Shown here piece after piece: positions 1 to 9,129 of a stretch of 64,000 bases of DNA. The DNA lies in assembly GCF_036409475.1 (NCBI RefSeq), contig NZ_JAYRCK010000028.1:9906-73905 (forward strand), given 5' to 3'. A program made the position numbers and the translations under genes. This stretch comes from Scandinavium sp036409475 (lineage in GTDB: Bacteria; Pseudomonadota; Gammaproteobacteria; Enterobacterales; Enterobacteriaceae). The notes under the pieces were generated by a model. That model saw only the letters and a list, made by a program, of their open reading frames with translations. It did no database searches and had not been told where the DNA came from. Positions within the stretch are counted from its first letter, which is position 1, and each line of letters starts with the position of its first letter.

Positions 1-227
1 TAAAATAACGAAATATCCGCCGCGTCATCATCCCATTCGATCGATATCGGTTCGTCAGAATAGTGAGTCCAGGTGAAATACTGATAATATTCAGCCGCTG
101 TTTTTATGGCGTATACGATTTTTCCGGCCGCTGAAAACTGTAGCAACGGCAAACACGAGTCGTGATTTTTTTTCAGCCACAGATCAAATCGCGTGCCTGA
201 TACTGCGGGCAAAACTAATTTATTCAT
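1..227 (-). CDS. Truncated ORF of unknown function, 5' part only
   Basis: An open frame of 75 codons starts at an ATG (position 227) and runs off the left edge of the window without a stop. The first residues are MNKLVLPAVSGTRF, followed by an aromatic and acidic stretch near TWTHYSDEPISIEWDDDAAD. There is no signal peptide or transmembrane segment in the visible part. I do not recognise the family. It lies 108 bp downstream of the LacI-type regulator on the same strand, the usual place for a gene controlled by such a repressor, so a role in uptake or breakdown of a sugar or sugar acid is possible but only inferred from position. The ribosome binding site is weak (AAAGAG about 9 bases upstream). 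Confidence 0.5.
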   Translation of the reverse strand, partial: MNKLVLPAVSGTRFDLWLKKNHDSCLPLLQFSAAGKIVYAIKTAAEYYQYFTWTHYSDEPISIEWDDDAADISLF

Positions 228-335
228 GGTGATTACTCTTTAGTTAACAGATGAGAATTATTTACAGGCGAAATGTACTCTATCCTCAACTGGTTCGATA
301 AAAAATGGTTATACTTAATAAATAAGTAGTGCAAG

Positions 336-1346
336 CTAATTTTGAGCTATCGTCATACCCAAACTGCTTTGACGTATAATCAATCGTGTCGTTAACTCCA
401 CTGAGTCAATGTAATCCTTTTCCTCACGATTATTAATAAGTTCAAACGCCAACTTGCCCATTTCATTAATAGGCTGGGCGATGCTGGTAATGTTCATCAT
501 TTGCGCAATAATAGTATTATCGAAACTTGCCACCGCAATATCTGCTGGGATATTGCCCCCTTTACGTCTCAGACTTTCAATCACGTAGCTAGCGGCAACA
601 TCGTTATAAATAAACAGGCAGTCTATTTTTTCGCCCTGAGCAATTATATTATCCACAATATTTTCCAGCGAGTGGATATGCCCCCGGTTAATTTCGCCGT
701 CGCCTTTCGGTATCCAGTAGCCATGGTGCTTTTCCACCTGGTGACCGTGGCTGAGCGCTCTTTTGCAGAAGGCTGACATTTTACGGTTGTCTACGCCATC
801 CTGGCCGATAAAGCCTGGGCGAATACGGCCGATATCGATAAAATGCTCAGCTACCGTTTCTGCTCCTCGTTCCTGATTGTTGCAAACCGAATTAAAGAAA
901 CGCGAATTTTGTGTCACTACTGCGGTATGAATACCGGTGCTTATCAGCCACTCCGACAAGGAGGATTCGGCTTCAGTTGGTACCCAAATCAATGCCTCAA
1001 TACCCATCCCGGCCAGTGTTCTGACTATTTGCTTGTCCTGAAATGGCTGGTTTTGATGGGTTTTTACAATGACTGATTTCCCGACGTATCGCGCCTCTTC
1101 CTCAAGCGAGGCCAGCAGTTCGCAGAAATGCGGGTTAATCAAATTAGGTAGCACGACTCCTATCAGGCCAGAGCATTTTCCGCTCAGCTGAACGGCATTT
1201 CTGTTGGGAACATAGCAGAGAAAATCCATCGCTTCGTGCACCGTACGGCGGGTTTGTGCCGTCACGCTCGGATGGTTGTTAATCACCCTCGATACCGTGG
1301 CGGTTGAAACACCCGCTTTCGTTGCTACATCTCTGATCGAAGCCAT
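336..1346 (-). CDS. LacI/GalR-family transcriptional repressor
   Basis: 336 residues, full length for the LacI family. The N-terminus carries the helix-turn-helix (VATKAGVSTATVSRVIN, residues 7-23) and the hinge region (YVPNRNAVQLSGK). The remainder is a periplasmic-binding-protein-like effector domain, recognisable from IGVVLPNLINPHF and the IAVASFDN block near the C-terminus. Members sense a sugar or sugar derivative and release DNA when it binds. Just upstream of the start are two inverted repeats, one nearly identical to the GntR-type operator, so autoregulation is likely. The only visible partner is the truncated gene downstream. The ligand cannot be read from the sequence. Confidence 0.9.
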   Translation of the reverse strand: MASIRDVATKAGVSTATVSRVINNHPSVTAQTRRTVHEAMDFLCYVPNRNAVQLSGKCSGLIGVVLPNLINPHFCELLASLEEEARYVGKSVIVKTHQNQPFQDKQIVRTLAGMGIEALIWVPTEAESSLSEWLISTGIHTAVVTQNSRFFNSVCNNQERGAETVAEHFIDIGRIRPGFIGQDGVDNRKMSAFCKRALSHGHQVEKHHGYWIPKGDGEINRGHIHSLENIVDNIIAQGEKIDCLFIYNDVAASYVIESLRRKGGNIPADIAVASFDNTIIAQMMNITSIAQPINEMGKLAFELINNREEKDYIDSVELTTRLIIRQSSLGMTIAQN

Positions 1347-1350
1347 TAAG

Positions 1351-1388
1351 TTATGTTACCGATTACATAAGTTACATGTATTGTAACT
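1351..1388. promoter_or_regulatory. Two putative operators upstream of the LacI-type gene
   Basis: The first site contains ATGTTACCGATTACAT (1353-1368), one base away from the gluconate-repressor (GntR, LacI family) consensus ATGTTACCGATAACAT as I know it. The second is the inverted repeat AGTTACA-N5-TGTAACT (1370-1388). They abut each other and end 5 bp before the repressor start codon, so they most likely serve autoregulation. Which protein binds is inferred. Confidence 0.6.
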
Positions 1389-1485
1389 CAGCACCTGACA
1401 AAAAATATCTAGTAGATCTCATGTTGGATCGTTACATAGATATAGCTTCAGGTTCACAGATTCATATTGTCGGTGGGTTCCTTAA

Positions 1486-1770
1486 TCAGCGAAACGTTTT
1501 AATTGCTTCCGATTCGTCTTTTCTCGACTGTATATACACCACGCCTTTTTCCAGCGTTTGCTTCAGCCACTGCGTGGTATCGAAGTCATAACGGAACGTC
1601 GCCCACAGGAACATGCCACCCTGCGGCTGGTTGAAGCTGATATGCTCGCCCAGCTCGGCCTTCAGGAACTGCCAGTTTAACCAGTTTCTCACGACGAGCT
1701 TTGCTGAGCGTGGTTCCGCTCGGGTTGCCAAACGTCGGCACCAGATACACCGCTTTAATACGAATACGCA
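1486..1770 (-). pseudogene. Remnant of a fold-type I aminotransferase
   Basis: Two adjacent frames on the minus strand encode pieces of a PLP-dependent aminotransferase. The upstream piece reads AVYLVPTFGNPSGTTLSKAR, a motif typical of class I/II aminotransferases. After a frameshift near 1690 the downstream piece reads LGEHISFNQPQGGMFLWATF followed by LKQTLEKGVVY, the usual C-terminal region. The 5' half with the PLP lysine and the extreme C-terminus are missing, and the fragment is pressed against the 3' end of the methyltransferase gene. It is a decayed gene that cannot make a working enzyme. Both the MocR-type regulator and stand-alone 2-aminoadipate/aromatic aminotransferase groups contain this motif, so the exact origin is open. 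Confidence 0.75.
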
Positions 1771-1778
1771 GCGGCTTT

Positions 1779-2400
1779 CTAAGAAGTCTTCTCTTGCCGG
1801 GCCAGCCAAATCGTACGCCCGCCGCACGTCGGGTCTTTTGTCACCTGGTTTGTGACGTTAAAACCGTGTGTGATAAACAGCTGACGATACTCATCATGGC
1901 CGAGACTCGCATGATAAAGCGGCTCGCCGATAAACTCCCCGATGGCTTCACCGTTATCGGGTCCGCTGGTGAACATCAACGCGGTACCGTCGTGACTATG
2001 GCGCTGAAAAATAGCGAACATCTTGCGTTGTGCACTGCGAGTCAGATGGAAAAAAACTGTCCCAGGCAAGGATGCCATCGAATGTCGTTTGAAGATCCAG
2101 ACTGCGCATATCCGCAAGATGCCATTCGGCATGAGAAAAACGTTGCTGGCAGCGTTCAAGGAGCGGAGCTGAAACATCGACACCACAAATCTGGTGCCCC
2201 TTTTGCAGGAAATACCTGGCTATCGGATCCCCACCGCCACAGCCGAGATCAAGAATGCTGGCGTGTTCTGGCAATAAAGTTAAAAAGCGGTCAAGCCAGG
2301 CTTGCTCGATGAAATTCTCCTTGCGTACGGCATCCCACTGCGCTGCGCCTTCCTGATACAGGCGCATAATGTTCTCTGCTGATGGGTGATCTTTTTCCAT
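1779..2400 (-). pseudogene. Class I SAM-dependent methyltransferase, frameshifted
   Basis: The start ATG at 2400 has a GAGG site about 8 bases upstream. Residues 49-57 (ILDLGCGGG) form the SAM-binding motif I and are followed by GVDVSAPLLERC and LADMRSLDL. The frame then breaks in a run of seven T (A7 on the plus strand, 2050-2056). Removing one base joins DSFF to HLTRSAQRKMFAIF and gives one continuous 206-residue protein ending near 1779, a normal length for a small stand-alone methyltransferase. The lesion could be a true pseudogene mutation, a phase-variable tract or a sequencing error, and the sequence alone cannot decide. The substrate is unknown. Its neighbours are decayed genes, which favours real decay. 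Confidence 0.75.
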
Positions 2401-2520
2401 TTCCAGCCTCTGTTTTAACGTTCGTTGACAATCGCCAGGCTCACACACACCAAATATGTACTCAGTACCATTTAAAACTCAGTACACCTTTTCACACTTT
2501 GAGAATCATTATGAACAAAT

Positions 2521-2660
2521 GAGAGTGATGACAAACCTCTAACGAATGAGATCTGTCATAGGGTACCGAATAAAAAACAAGGAAAATCAATTTATTGATT
2601 TTCGGCTGCTCACCACAAAGAAGGAAAAACCACGCTTTTTCCTTCTTTGTCAGCAGTCTG
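2521..2660 (+). repeat. Terminator-associated miniature element, copy 1
   Basis: A 140 bp non-coding element, about 96% identical to the copy at 14793. It begins GAGAGTGATGACAAA and ends TTTGTCAGCAGTCTG; these ends are imperfect inverted repeats of each other. Internally it has TGACAAA...TGTCA, GAAAATCAA-TTTA-TTGATTTTC, and a 15 bp perfect stem ACAAAGAAGGAAAAA with loop CCACGC. Unlike the other full copies it lacks flanking terminator duplications and abuts a truncated transporter gene, which suggests that recombination or a deletion has removed one original flank. Confidence 0.85.
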
Positions 2661-2780
2661 AAATCTTTGATTGTTATCTTTACAACAATCTGTCTCGATG
2701 CGGTCGGCATTGGCCTCATCATCCCTATTCTGCCCCGTTTGCCGGAAGATGTGGCGCATACCAGCAATATTGCGCTGTAA
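2661..2780 (+). pseudogene. N-terminal stub of a Tet-type MFS transporter
   Basis: Directly after the miniature element, one frame reads KSLIVIFTTICLDAVGIGLI and then IPILPRLPEDVAHTSNIAL before a stop. This is the first transmembrane helix and following loop of the tetracycline-efflux (TetA/TCR) branch of the major facilitator superfamily. The start codon region has been replaced by the element, and everything after about residue 40 is gone. It is a non-functional remnant. Confidence 0.75.
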
Positions 2781-3325
2781 CACGCGTAAAAACACGTCAC
2801 CCGAACCTGAAAACATGGCTTAAAGGAGTAAAAGCATGTCCGAACCTACCGATCGTGGAGCAAAGCGACTGAATTAGCATGATATAACGCCACTTATTTT
2901 CATCCCGGAATTTAATGTTGTTTTCAGCGTGGCGTTATTGCGCTTACGAGAGTTTGAGCGGGAGCTTACTTCTGATGCAATAAAATTCATTAAATATCAA
3001 TGCATTGTATCGTGATTGTATTGTGATACTCGCCATAAAACCCGGCATGACTCGCTGCCTGAGTGTCAGTGTGGTGTATGTCGGAAATATTGAACAGTCA
3101 GGTTGCCTGCTGGTAACACTTTGGCCACTTGACAGTCGCATTGTGTACCGCCTCAACATGAGATAACAAAGTCAACACGGTATTTTATCAATATGTTTAC
3201 TTTTTGAGGCTCGTCATAATTCCAGTAAATTCATCTCATCATTAGTTATTCACGAAAATTGCATATATATAAAGATCGGCATGGCTCTTTAATGCCTGAT
3301 TCAAAAATAATAATGTCCTGTGCTT
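2781..3325. other. Non-coding stretch between decayed genes and the fimbrial operon
   Basis: No convincing gene. There is a 13-codon ATG frame with a good AGGAG site (2836-2877, MSEPTDRGAKRLN) that could be a leader or a gene relic. A spaced inverted repeat TAACGCCAC (2885-2893) / GTGGCGTTA (2939-2947) is also present. The DNA is AT-rich toward 3200-3320, as in the fimbrial region that follows. Confidence 0.5.
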
Positions 3326-3856
3326 TTATTTATACGTAAGGCTAATAGAAACTGTGCCATTTATTGTTCCGGCTGTCGCATTTCCTGCTGCAGTATACAC
3401 TCTGGCTCGCATGGCTAAACTTGCCGCAGCGGTTACGGGGTTGACCGCCACAATATACGTCTTACCATTTCCCAGATTTTGCCCATCTGCACGTTGTAAT
3501 TCGATATCGACATTCCTGGCAGTACCGGTATTGGCGTACCTATCGCCACTTTCCGAGGGCGCGCCTGAATAAGTGGCAGTAACTTCTGTTGTTGAGTTCG
3601 GGCAGTTGATCAAATTCATCGCAAATTCGACCCAGCTCGAAGCAGCTCCCGGCTGGTTAAGAAAGCGCATTTGCAGTTTTTTACCCAGATCCACGCTCAT
3701 TGTGGAACCGCCCTCAATCACGCACGGCGCGGCCTTAACGCTACCAAAAAAACTGAGCTGAATCTGTTCATACTCCGTTTCTTCTGAATTGGCCATGACG
3801 GGTACCAGTGACCCTCCCAGTAGCATAAACAGCAGTGCACTCTTCCTCGTTAACAT
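3326..3856 (-). CDS. Minor fimbrial subunit
   Basis: 176 residues. A signal peptide (LLFMLLGGSLVPVMA, residues 9-23) is followed by a fimbrial pilin domain with the usual pair of cysteines (CVIEGG near residue 45 and NCPNST near 89) and a C-terminal donor-strand motif ending in VSISLTYK. It would be secreted by Sec, folded by the periplasmic chaperone and passed to the usher. It is the last gene of the operon, 60 bp after the usher, the typical place for a FimF/FimG-like adaptor or tip subunit. Confidence 0.85.
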   Translation of the reverse strand: MLTRKSALLFMLLGGSLVPVMANSEETEYEQIQLSFFGSVKAAPCVIEGGSTMSVDLGKKLQMRFLNQPGAASSWVEFAMNLINCPNSTTEVTATYSGAPSESGDRYANTGTARNVDIELQRADGQNLGNGKTYIVAVNPVTAAASLAMRARVYTAAGNATAGTINGTVSISLTYK

Positions 3857-3916
3857 AATCGTCCTTAAATGTGGATCGCCATATCTGACCTGATTTGCTT
3901 GCGCCAGCTATGACAC

Positions 3917-6478
3917 TTATTCGTTGGCTTGCGGCTGATTTACCCGCTGTGGTAGACATTGCGCGGTCAAAAACTGAATACTGCTGTCTTTCTCTTTTTT
4001 CGTCAGGGTGTAGTTGGCCCAACATTGCTGTGAAGCATCATTTCCCCAACTTACCTGCAGCGTGCCGTTGCCATTCAGCCCGGATAAGTAGACCTGCCCG
4101 GCATCGGCCACAATGGACGAACTGCGTGATTGCTCATCAGCATGGCTGGCGATCGCGCCAAACGGTACAGGCGTATCGTTGTCACGCATTAACGTCATCA
4201 ATACACGTTGGCCAATATGAACCTTAAAGTTAACGCGAGTTACCGCACCACGTGTGGGTACCGTCGACAGGCTGTTTCTGTCTGTATCCACGTCATCTCC
4301 AAAGGTTGACGTATCCAGCACGACGTTTGTTTTACGGTAGGCGCTGGCATACGGCACCACAGCGTATCCACGCGAATCCGTTTCCACGCCAACGTAGTTA
4401 GTAATTTCGGTGTTATTAGCACCCGGTGCTTTAACCAGTATCACGGTTTCGCCTAGCGGTTGTGAAAGTGTCAGGCCGTTTTCATGCAGTAAAATGCCGC
4501 CTCGTACGCCGTAGTTCACTCGATGCTGAGTCATGTCATAGGCATACCCCAAATTCGCTTCACCACGGCCACCGCGATAATCAAGATTAACGTTACTGGA
4601 ACTGCTTCCCTGACTGGAGTAGCCCTGATAGACGCTATAACTCAAATTATTTCGTTCTAATAACGACCCACTAAGGGAGAGATTTTGCGAGGAATAGCCT
4701 GCACTGCTGCTGACACCGTAGGACAGATAGCTGCCAGGTACCCAACTGCTCAAAGGCAGGTTGAGTGTTAAAGCAAATAGCTGATCATTGCTGCTGTATT
4801 CAGCGGAGGTATTTTTGCTGTACGTATAGTTCAGCCCGTAGCTGACAAGGCCCCAGTTATTGTAATACCCTAGCGATGTCGACATCGTGCTGTTACCACT
4901 GTTCCAGTAGCTTTCTTTCATGAAACTTAGGTTCAGTGAACCAAAACCTTCCCACAAACTTTGTGAGAGCGAGACTTCTGAACGGTTCTTTTTGCGATCC
5001 GTGTAGCTATAGCCATCGTTTTCCTGCTGTGTATCCAGCGCATCCTGCAAGGTATAAAAGCCAGCCGTTGAGTAACGGTAGCCGGCCAGAGAGAAGTTAG
5101 TCCCGCTATCGACGAAGTTTTTGCTGTAACGAACACGCCAGGATTCCCCACGTTGCTGAGCAGGCATGGAATTGATCGTGGCTCTGCTTTGTGTCACATC
5201 GGCAGAAATTGCCCCAATTTTCCCCAGGTTCTTACCCGCCCCGAATGCCCAGGCATGGTAATCCCCTGCGCTCTGTATTCCACTATAGACTGTGAGCCCC
5301 CATGGCAGACCGTAAGCGGCTGTGCCCTGAGCAAATAAAGGTTTCTCGCCGTTCTCCTGATAGGATTTATATTGGCCTGACGCAAGGCTATATTTCAGAC
5401 GGCCCTCACGCTGAAGAACCGGCACTGCGGCATAAGGAACCAGCATAGTTTGTTCACTGCCATCAGTTTCTTTTATCGTGACTTCAAGATCGCCACTTCC
5501 CGACGTTGGGTACAGATCGGTAATTTCGAATGCGCCGGGTGAAACATAGCTTTGATAAATGACATAGTCATTTTGTTTGACGGTAACCTGAGCATTGGTC
5601 TTTGCAATTCCACGGACAACGGGCGCAAAACCTTTCAGACTGTCGGGAAGCATGTCATCGTCAGATGAAAGTTGAGCCCCCAGAAACGGAACACTATCAA
5701 ATACAACACTTGACGAGGCGGCGTCGCCCATCACCAGCTGACTTCTTAACGTAATAATATCCCGTTGCAGATAGCTGCTAATGGAATTCCAGTGTACACC
5801 GCCGCTGTTATCGCGGTTCCATGTTGAGTAATTTCTGAATCGCCATGCCCCGATATTGATACCGTTTCTCAGATTGAGATAGTAGCTTTCGCTGTCAGCA
5901 CCGCTTCCGGTGTGCACACGGGTGCTCGCGCCACTGAAAGTGTAATTCAGGAGAAAGGCAGGAATACCGTGTTCCCATTTATCCGGAGACACATATCCGC
6001 GTGGTACATGACGGAGCGCGGCCTGAGGAATGCTGATATCTACACGCTGTTTATCAAAGCGAAAGACCATTTGGGCATCTTTGATTGCCTGCGATAAGTT
6101 CACACATTGTGTGGTTTCCCAGAGCGGCAGTGGCGTTATTTTGACACCAAATGAGGCAAATTCGTCTGCAGATAAGCAAGGTTGCAGGCTTTCAGCATGG
6201 GCTGCGTCACTCAGCAACAGAAAATCAACATCGCGAGTTTCTATTAACTCACCATTGAGGTAAAGATCGACATGGTATTTTCCTGGCGCTTGCTTTCCAT
6301 GGGTTTCAAAGACAGCCAGGTCTGCTCCGGCTATTGAAGGGCTGTTTAATTCCAGTAAATCTGGGTTGAAGTAGTACTCTCTCGCGTAGGCAGTATTCCA
6401 GCCTGAATATATTATCAGCTGACATGGGATTATCATCACAAGGGAAAGTAATCTGATTTTCCGCATATCGGTAGACAT
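3917..6478 (-). CDS. Fimbrial outer-membrane usher
   Basis: 853 residues from the first ATG (849 from the internal Met at 6466), normal for a FimD/PapC-type usher. After a signal peptide come the chaperone-binding N-terminal domain (YYFNPDLLELNSP, near residue 35), a long central beta-barrel rich in Tyr, Ser and Gly, and the plug/C-terminal domains. Conserved usher signatures such as GAFEITDLYPTSGSGDLEV and the YGVRGGILLHENGLTLSQPL stretch are visible. It forms the outer-membrane pore through which subunits are assembled. It sits between the chaperone and the minor pilin in one operon. Confidence 0.95.
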   Translation of the reverse strand: MSTDMRKIRLLSLVMIIPCQLIIYSGWNTAYAREYYFNPDLLELNSPSIAGADLAVFETHGKQAPGKYHVDLYLNGELIETRDVDFLLLSDAAHAESLQPCLSADEFASFGVKITPLPLWETTQCVNLSQAIKDAQMVFRFDKQRVDISIPQAALRHVPRGYVSPDKWEHGIPAFLLNYTFSGASTRVHTGSGADSESYYLNLRNGINIGAWRFRNYSTWNRDNSGGVHWNSISSYLQRDIITLRSQLVMGDAASSSVVFDSVPFLGAQLSSDDDMLPDSLKGFAPVVRGIAKTNAQVTVKQNDYVIYQSYVSPGAFEITDLYPTSGSGDLEVTIKETDGSEQTMLVPYAAVPVLQREGRLKYSLASGQYKSYQENGEKPLFAQGTAAYGLPWGLTVYSGIQSAGDYHAWAFGAGKNLGKIGAISADVTQSRATINSMPAQQRGESWRVRYSKNFVDSGTNFSLAGYRYSTAGFYTLQDALDTQQENDGYSYTDRKKNRSEVSLSQSLWEGFGSLNLSFMKESYWNSGNSTMSTSLGYYNNWGLVSYGLNYTYSKNTSAEYSSNDQLFALTLNLPLSSWVPGSYLSYGVSSSAGYSSQNLSLSGSLLERNNLSYSVYQGYSSQGSSSSNVNLDYRGGRGEANLGYAYDMTQHRVNYGVRGGILLHENGLTLSQPLGETVILVKAPGANNTEITNYVGVETDSRGYAVVPYASAYRKTNVVLDTSTFGDDVDTDRNSLSTVPTRGAVTRVNFKVHIGQRVLMTLMRDNDTPVPFGAIASHADEQSRSSSIVADAGQVYLSGLNGNGTLQVSWGNDASQQCWANYTLTKKEKDSSIQFLTAQCLPQRVNQPQANE

Positions 6479-6571
6479 ATACGAATCCCATCCTTCAGCA
6501 TTATTGCTGACTTATGTGTAAGGTGAACGTGCTATCACCAGCTATGGCTGGCGAAAATGGCCTCTATATGT

Positions 6572-7252
6572 TTAGAGTTTCGCCTGATACGTAGAACTCA
6601 CGCCCCCTGAATCATTGATGATTGTCCAGCGAACATTACTACCGGTACTCCCCATTGGCATGGGATAAGTCACCGTAGATTTAGGCGAAACCATTGTGGT
6701 GTCTTTTATTTTCTTCCCACCTACCTCCAATGAATAAAGCGTAATGTAATAAGGTGAGTTATTCGCCAGTTGCAGAGAACTCCCCTGCTGCTTCCATGTT
6801 AGTTTCCCCGCAGCGTCTTCAAGTGTCCCGGCTACGCCTATTGGACGATAAATGAGTTTAATCCTGGTTTTAATGGCAATTTGCAGGCTGTTTTCTTGCT
6901 TCTCAACTGAAGGGATAGACTTCACATTCAGCCAAAACAATGACTCTTGATCTTTGGGTAATTCATTGCGAACCATGATTACACGCAAAACATTATCTGC
7001 TTGTTCATCCAGCCGAAATAACGGCGGTGTAATCACAAACGGCGATTTTCCTGTGTTGTCTTTAATGTCGGCATCAACCCATGACTGAATCAGATAAGCA
7101 ATATTATCTGGATTGGTCAGAGTGATGGATGCTTCCTTTTTATTCCCCTTATAAATAAGACGAGTGCCCCCGACAACGACGCCCGCTTCCGCAGTAATGC
7201 CTGTAGCCAGCAATACCGTTGCCAGAAAACTGTTACGCCATAATTTATTCAT
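6572..7252 (-). CDS. Periplasmic fimbrial chaperone
   Basis: 226 residues with a signal peptide of about 23 residues and two immunoglobulin-like domains. TRLIYKGNKKEASITLTNPD matches the start of PapD/FimC-type chaperones, including the Arg that anchors the subunit C-terminus, and FVITPPLFRLDEQADNVLRV is the family signature. It captures pilin subunits after Sec export by donor-strand complementation. The position between major pilin and usher is canonical. Confidence 0.95.
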   Translation of the reverse strand: MNKLWRNSFLATVLLATGITAEAGVVVGGTRLIYKGNKKEASITLTNPDNIAYLIQSWVDADIKDNTGKSPFVITPPLFRLDEQADNVLRVIMVRNELPKDQESLFWLNVKSIPSVEKQENSLQIAIKTRIKLIYRPIGVAGTLEDAAGKLTWKQQGSSLQLANNSPYYITLYSLEVGGKKIKDTTMVSPKSTVTYPMPMGSTGSNVRWTIINDSGGVSSTYQAKL

Positions 7253-7333
7253 AGTTCACACCGAGATATATTATAAAACTAAATTAAAAAAAACAGACAA
7301 CATGTATTATCTGGTCGGAGGCACTCATTGATA

Positions 7334-7891
7334 TTACTGATATATGATTGAAAAATTCACAATTGCGTTGGCTGAGCCAGGTGTCGGAGCTTCGGATGTT
7401 GTTGGGTAATAATAGGCACTGAAGTCCAAATTATTCGCCCCCTCAATGAGGTCATAAACTGAGGAGTCATCATTTAAAGTAACGATTTCTCCTTTGGCAT
7501 CCTGCAACTGCACACCCACTTTGGTTGCCACGCTGTCTGCGGTTAACTGGACAATTTTGCTGTTTCCTTCCGCGGGCACGCCATCGAAACGTACCGTGGC
7601 TTTTGGCGTTGAAAAGCCTTCAGGGCAAACCAAATTCAAGCTGAAGTCTTTCCTGAATGCATTCGTTGCTGTCGGAACTGATGAATTAAATGCACTCACA
7701 GGAATTTTACCCAATGGCACAACGAGATTTTTCGATGCGTTATCAATGACACATGCGGTTTGAATAATTTCGCCATTAAAGGTGACGGTGCCATCAAAAC
7801 TTGGATAAACAGCACTTTCTTCACCCAGGGCCGTTGAAGCCATGGCTACAGAGCTGCCGGCAATTGCTAATGTAAGAAGTATCTTTTTCAT
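7334..7891 (-). CDS. Major fimbrial subunit (FimA-like pilin)
   Basis: I place the start at the internal Met (7891, MKKILLTLAIAGSSVAMAS) because it begins a clean signal peptide; an in-frame Met 15 codons upstream does not. This gives 185 residues. The mature part starts with VYPSFDGTVTFNGEIIQTAC, the N-terminal donor-strand region of type 1-like pilins; a second Cys lies in NLVCPEGF and the C-terminus ends AIVNFSIIYQ. It is likely the shaft subunit. The gene follows the adhesin gene by about 215 bp, enough for its own promoter or processing site. Confidence 0.88.
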   Translation of the reverse strand: MKKILLTLAIAGSSVAMASTALGEESAVYPSFDGTVTFNGEIIQTACVIDNASKNLVVPLGKIPVSAFNSSVPTATNAFRKDFSLNLVCPEGFSTPKATVRFDGVPAEGNSKIVQLTADSVATKVGVQLQDAKGEIVTLNDDSSVYDLIEGANNLDFSAYYYPTTSEAPTPGSANAIVNFSIIYQ

Positions 7892-8106
7892 ATACACCAC
7901 CCATGAATAATATCGATTACCAATAGATGCCGCCAAATGATATGTTTTCCATATATTTAGCCATCTAAATTTCCGTTAAATGATTTCATAACATCATGAA
8001 TAAAACAACAGATTGGGAAAAATAGTAAAACAGTATTTTTAACATGAATAATATACATTAAAAATAATGAAATCATCTTCACGCAATCCCTGGTGAATAT
8101 CAGAAT

Positions 8107-9129
8107 CTATTGATATAAAATCTCTACTGTCGCCACCGCATTTGCTGCTCCAGGTTTGATTAGATTCTTAGTTTGGTAATATTGTGCAGTGAACGGAAGC
8201 TCTATGTATCCTGCGGATGATGCTAATTTGTTAGTGTTATTTAATTTTACTGGGTTATTTTTATAAAGTAGCTGAATACCTACTCCATCTGCAATGCCAA
8301 TATCACCATTACTTAAAGCCAACACCCCCTGCTCATTAGTGGTATTTTCATCGCTCTTTCCAGTGAATTTCGCTGAGATCGAAACTCCTTCGTCGCAGGT
8401 CATCCCAATGCTAAAACTTTTAGGCTTTGCCACAGAACCAACGCCGGTAAGTTCAGTAGCCAAAATCTCATCAAGATGGACATTCACAATCGGCGTTTCA
8501 ACTTTACAGGAAACTGTTTGCACTATCACTTCAGTGCTTGTAAACCACAGAGAATTTGTTCTTAACGTCCCATATTTCAAGCCTGCGGTAGGTAAAGCAA
8601 AGTTCAATGTGCCTGATACAGGCTTAGAAAGGGCGATTAATTTCACCTTGAAGCGAGTTTTAGGTATGTACTCCCATAGTTCAATTGGGCCTTCTGTCAT
8701 AGGGGAAACCATGTCGACCGTATTTTCAATATCGGAAGTGCTGTTGTTAAATTCGGTGTAAATACCAATGGAAGGATTTGTGGTGAGATAAACATTGTCA
8801 TGACCAGATACTTGTACTTTGGTCATAGAATTAAAATACCCCGTTGAATAGATGACAGTGCTATCATCCCAAAAATATTGTCTGGAACATTTCACCCTGG
8901 TACCCTGAATGTCACCTTGCCAGTATTCGGTTTCCCATAAAACATCACCTGGTGCAGCATCCCTCGAAATGTTAAGCACACTGGGAAGGTTAACGTAAGC
9001 CTTAGATTCAGAATACCCGGACACAAATGAACAATCGGACTTTGCCAACGACGCCTTCGAAAATAGCATAGCCAATAGAAGTAAAATCAGAGAATTGAAT
9101 CGCTTTATAAATATAATCTTAGCTGTCAT
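8107..9129 (-). CDS. Fimbrial tip adhesin, two-domain
   Basis: Start chosen at 9129 (MTAKIIFIKRF) because GAGGT lies 5-6 bases upstream and a signal peptide (LILLLLAMLFSKASLA) follows; the track start 11 codons upstream lacks a site. About 340 residues: an N-terminal lectin-like region with its own cysteines (SDCSFVSGYS, VKCSRQYFWDDST) and, from about residue 195, a pilin domain (VSCKVETPIVNVHLDEI ... ATVEILYQ). This is the FimH-type layout of receptor-binding plus pilin domain. The receptor is unknown. Its position as first gene of the operon, before the major pilin, is less common than a last-gene adhesin. Confidence 0.8.
   Translation of the reverse strand: MTAKIIFIKRFNSLILLLLAMLFSKASLAKSDCSFVSGYSESKAYVNLPSVLNISRDAAPGDVLWETEYWQGDIQGTRVKCSRQYFWDDSTVIYSTGYFNSMTKVQVSGHDNVYLTTNPSIGIYTEFNNSTSDIENTVDMVSPMTEGPIELWEYIPKTRFKVKLIALSKPVSGTLNFALPTAGLKYGTLRTNSLWFTSTEVIVQTVSCKVETPIVNVHLDEILATELTGVGSVAKPKSFSIGMTCDEGVSISAKFTGKSDENTTNEQGVLALSNGDIGIADGVGIQLLYKNNPVKLNNTNKLASSAGYIELPFTAQYYQTKNLIKPGAANAVATVEILYQ

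Noticed and set aside
2836..2877. 13-codon ORF with a good AGGAG site
   Set aside because: Too short to support as a gene, no structure downstream typical of attenuation, and surrounded by decayed sequence.
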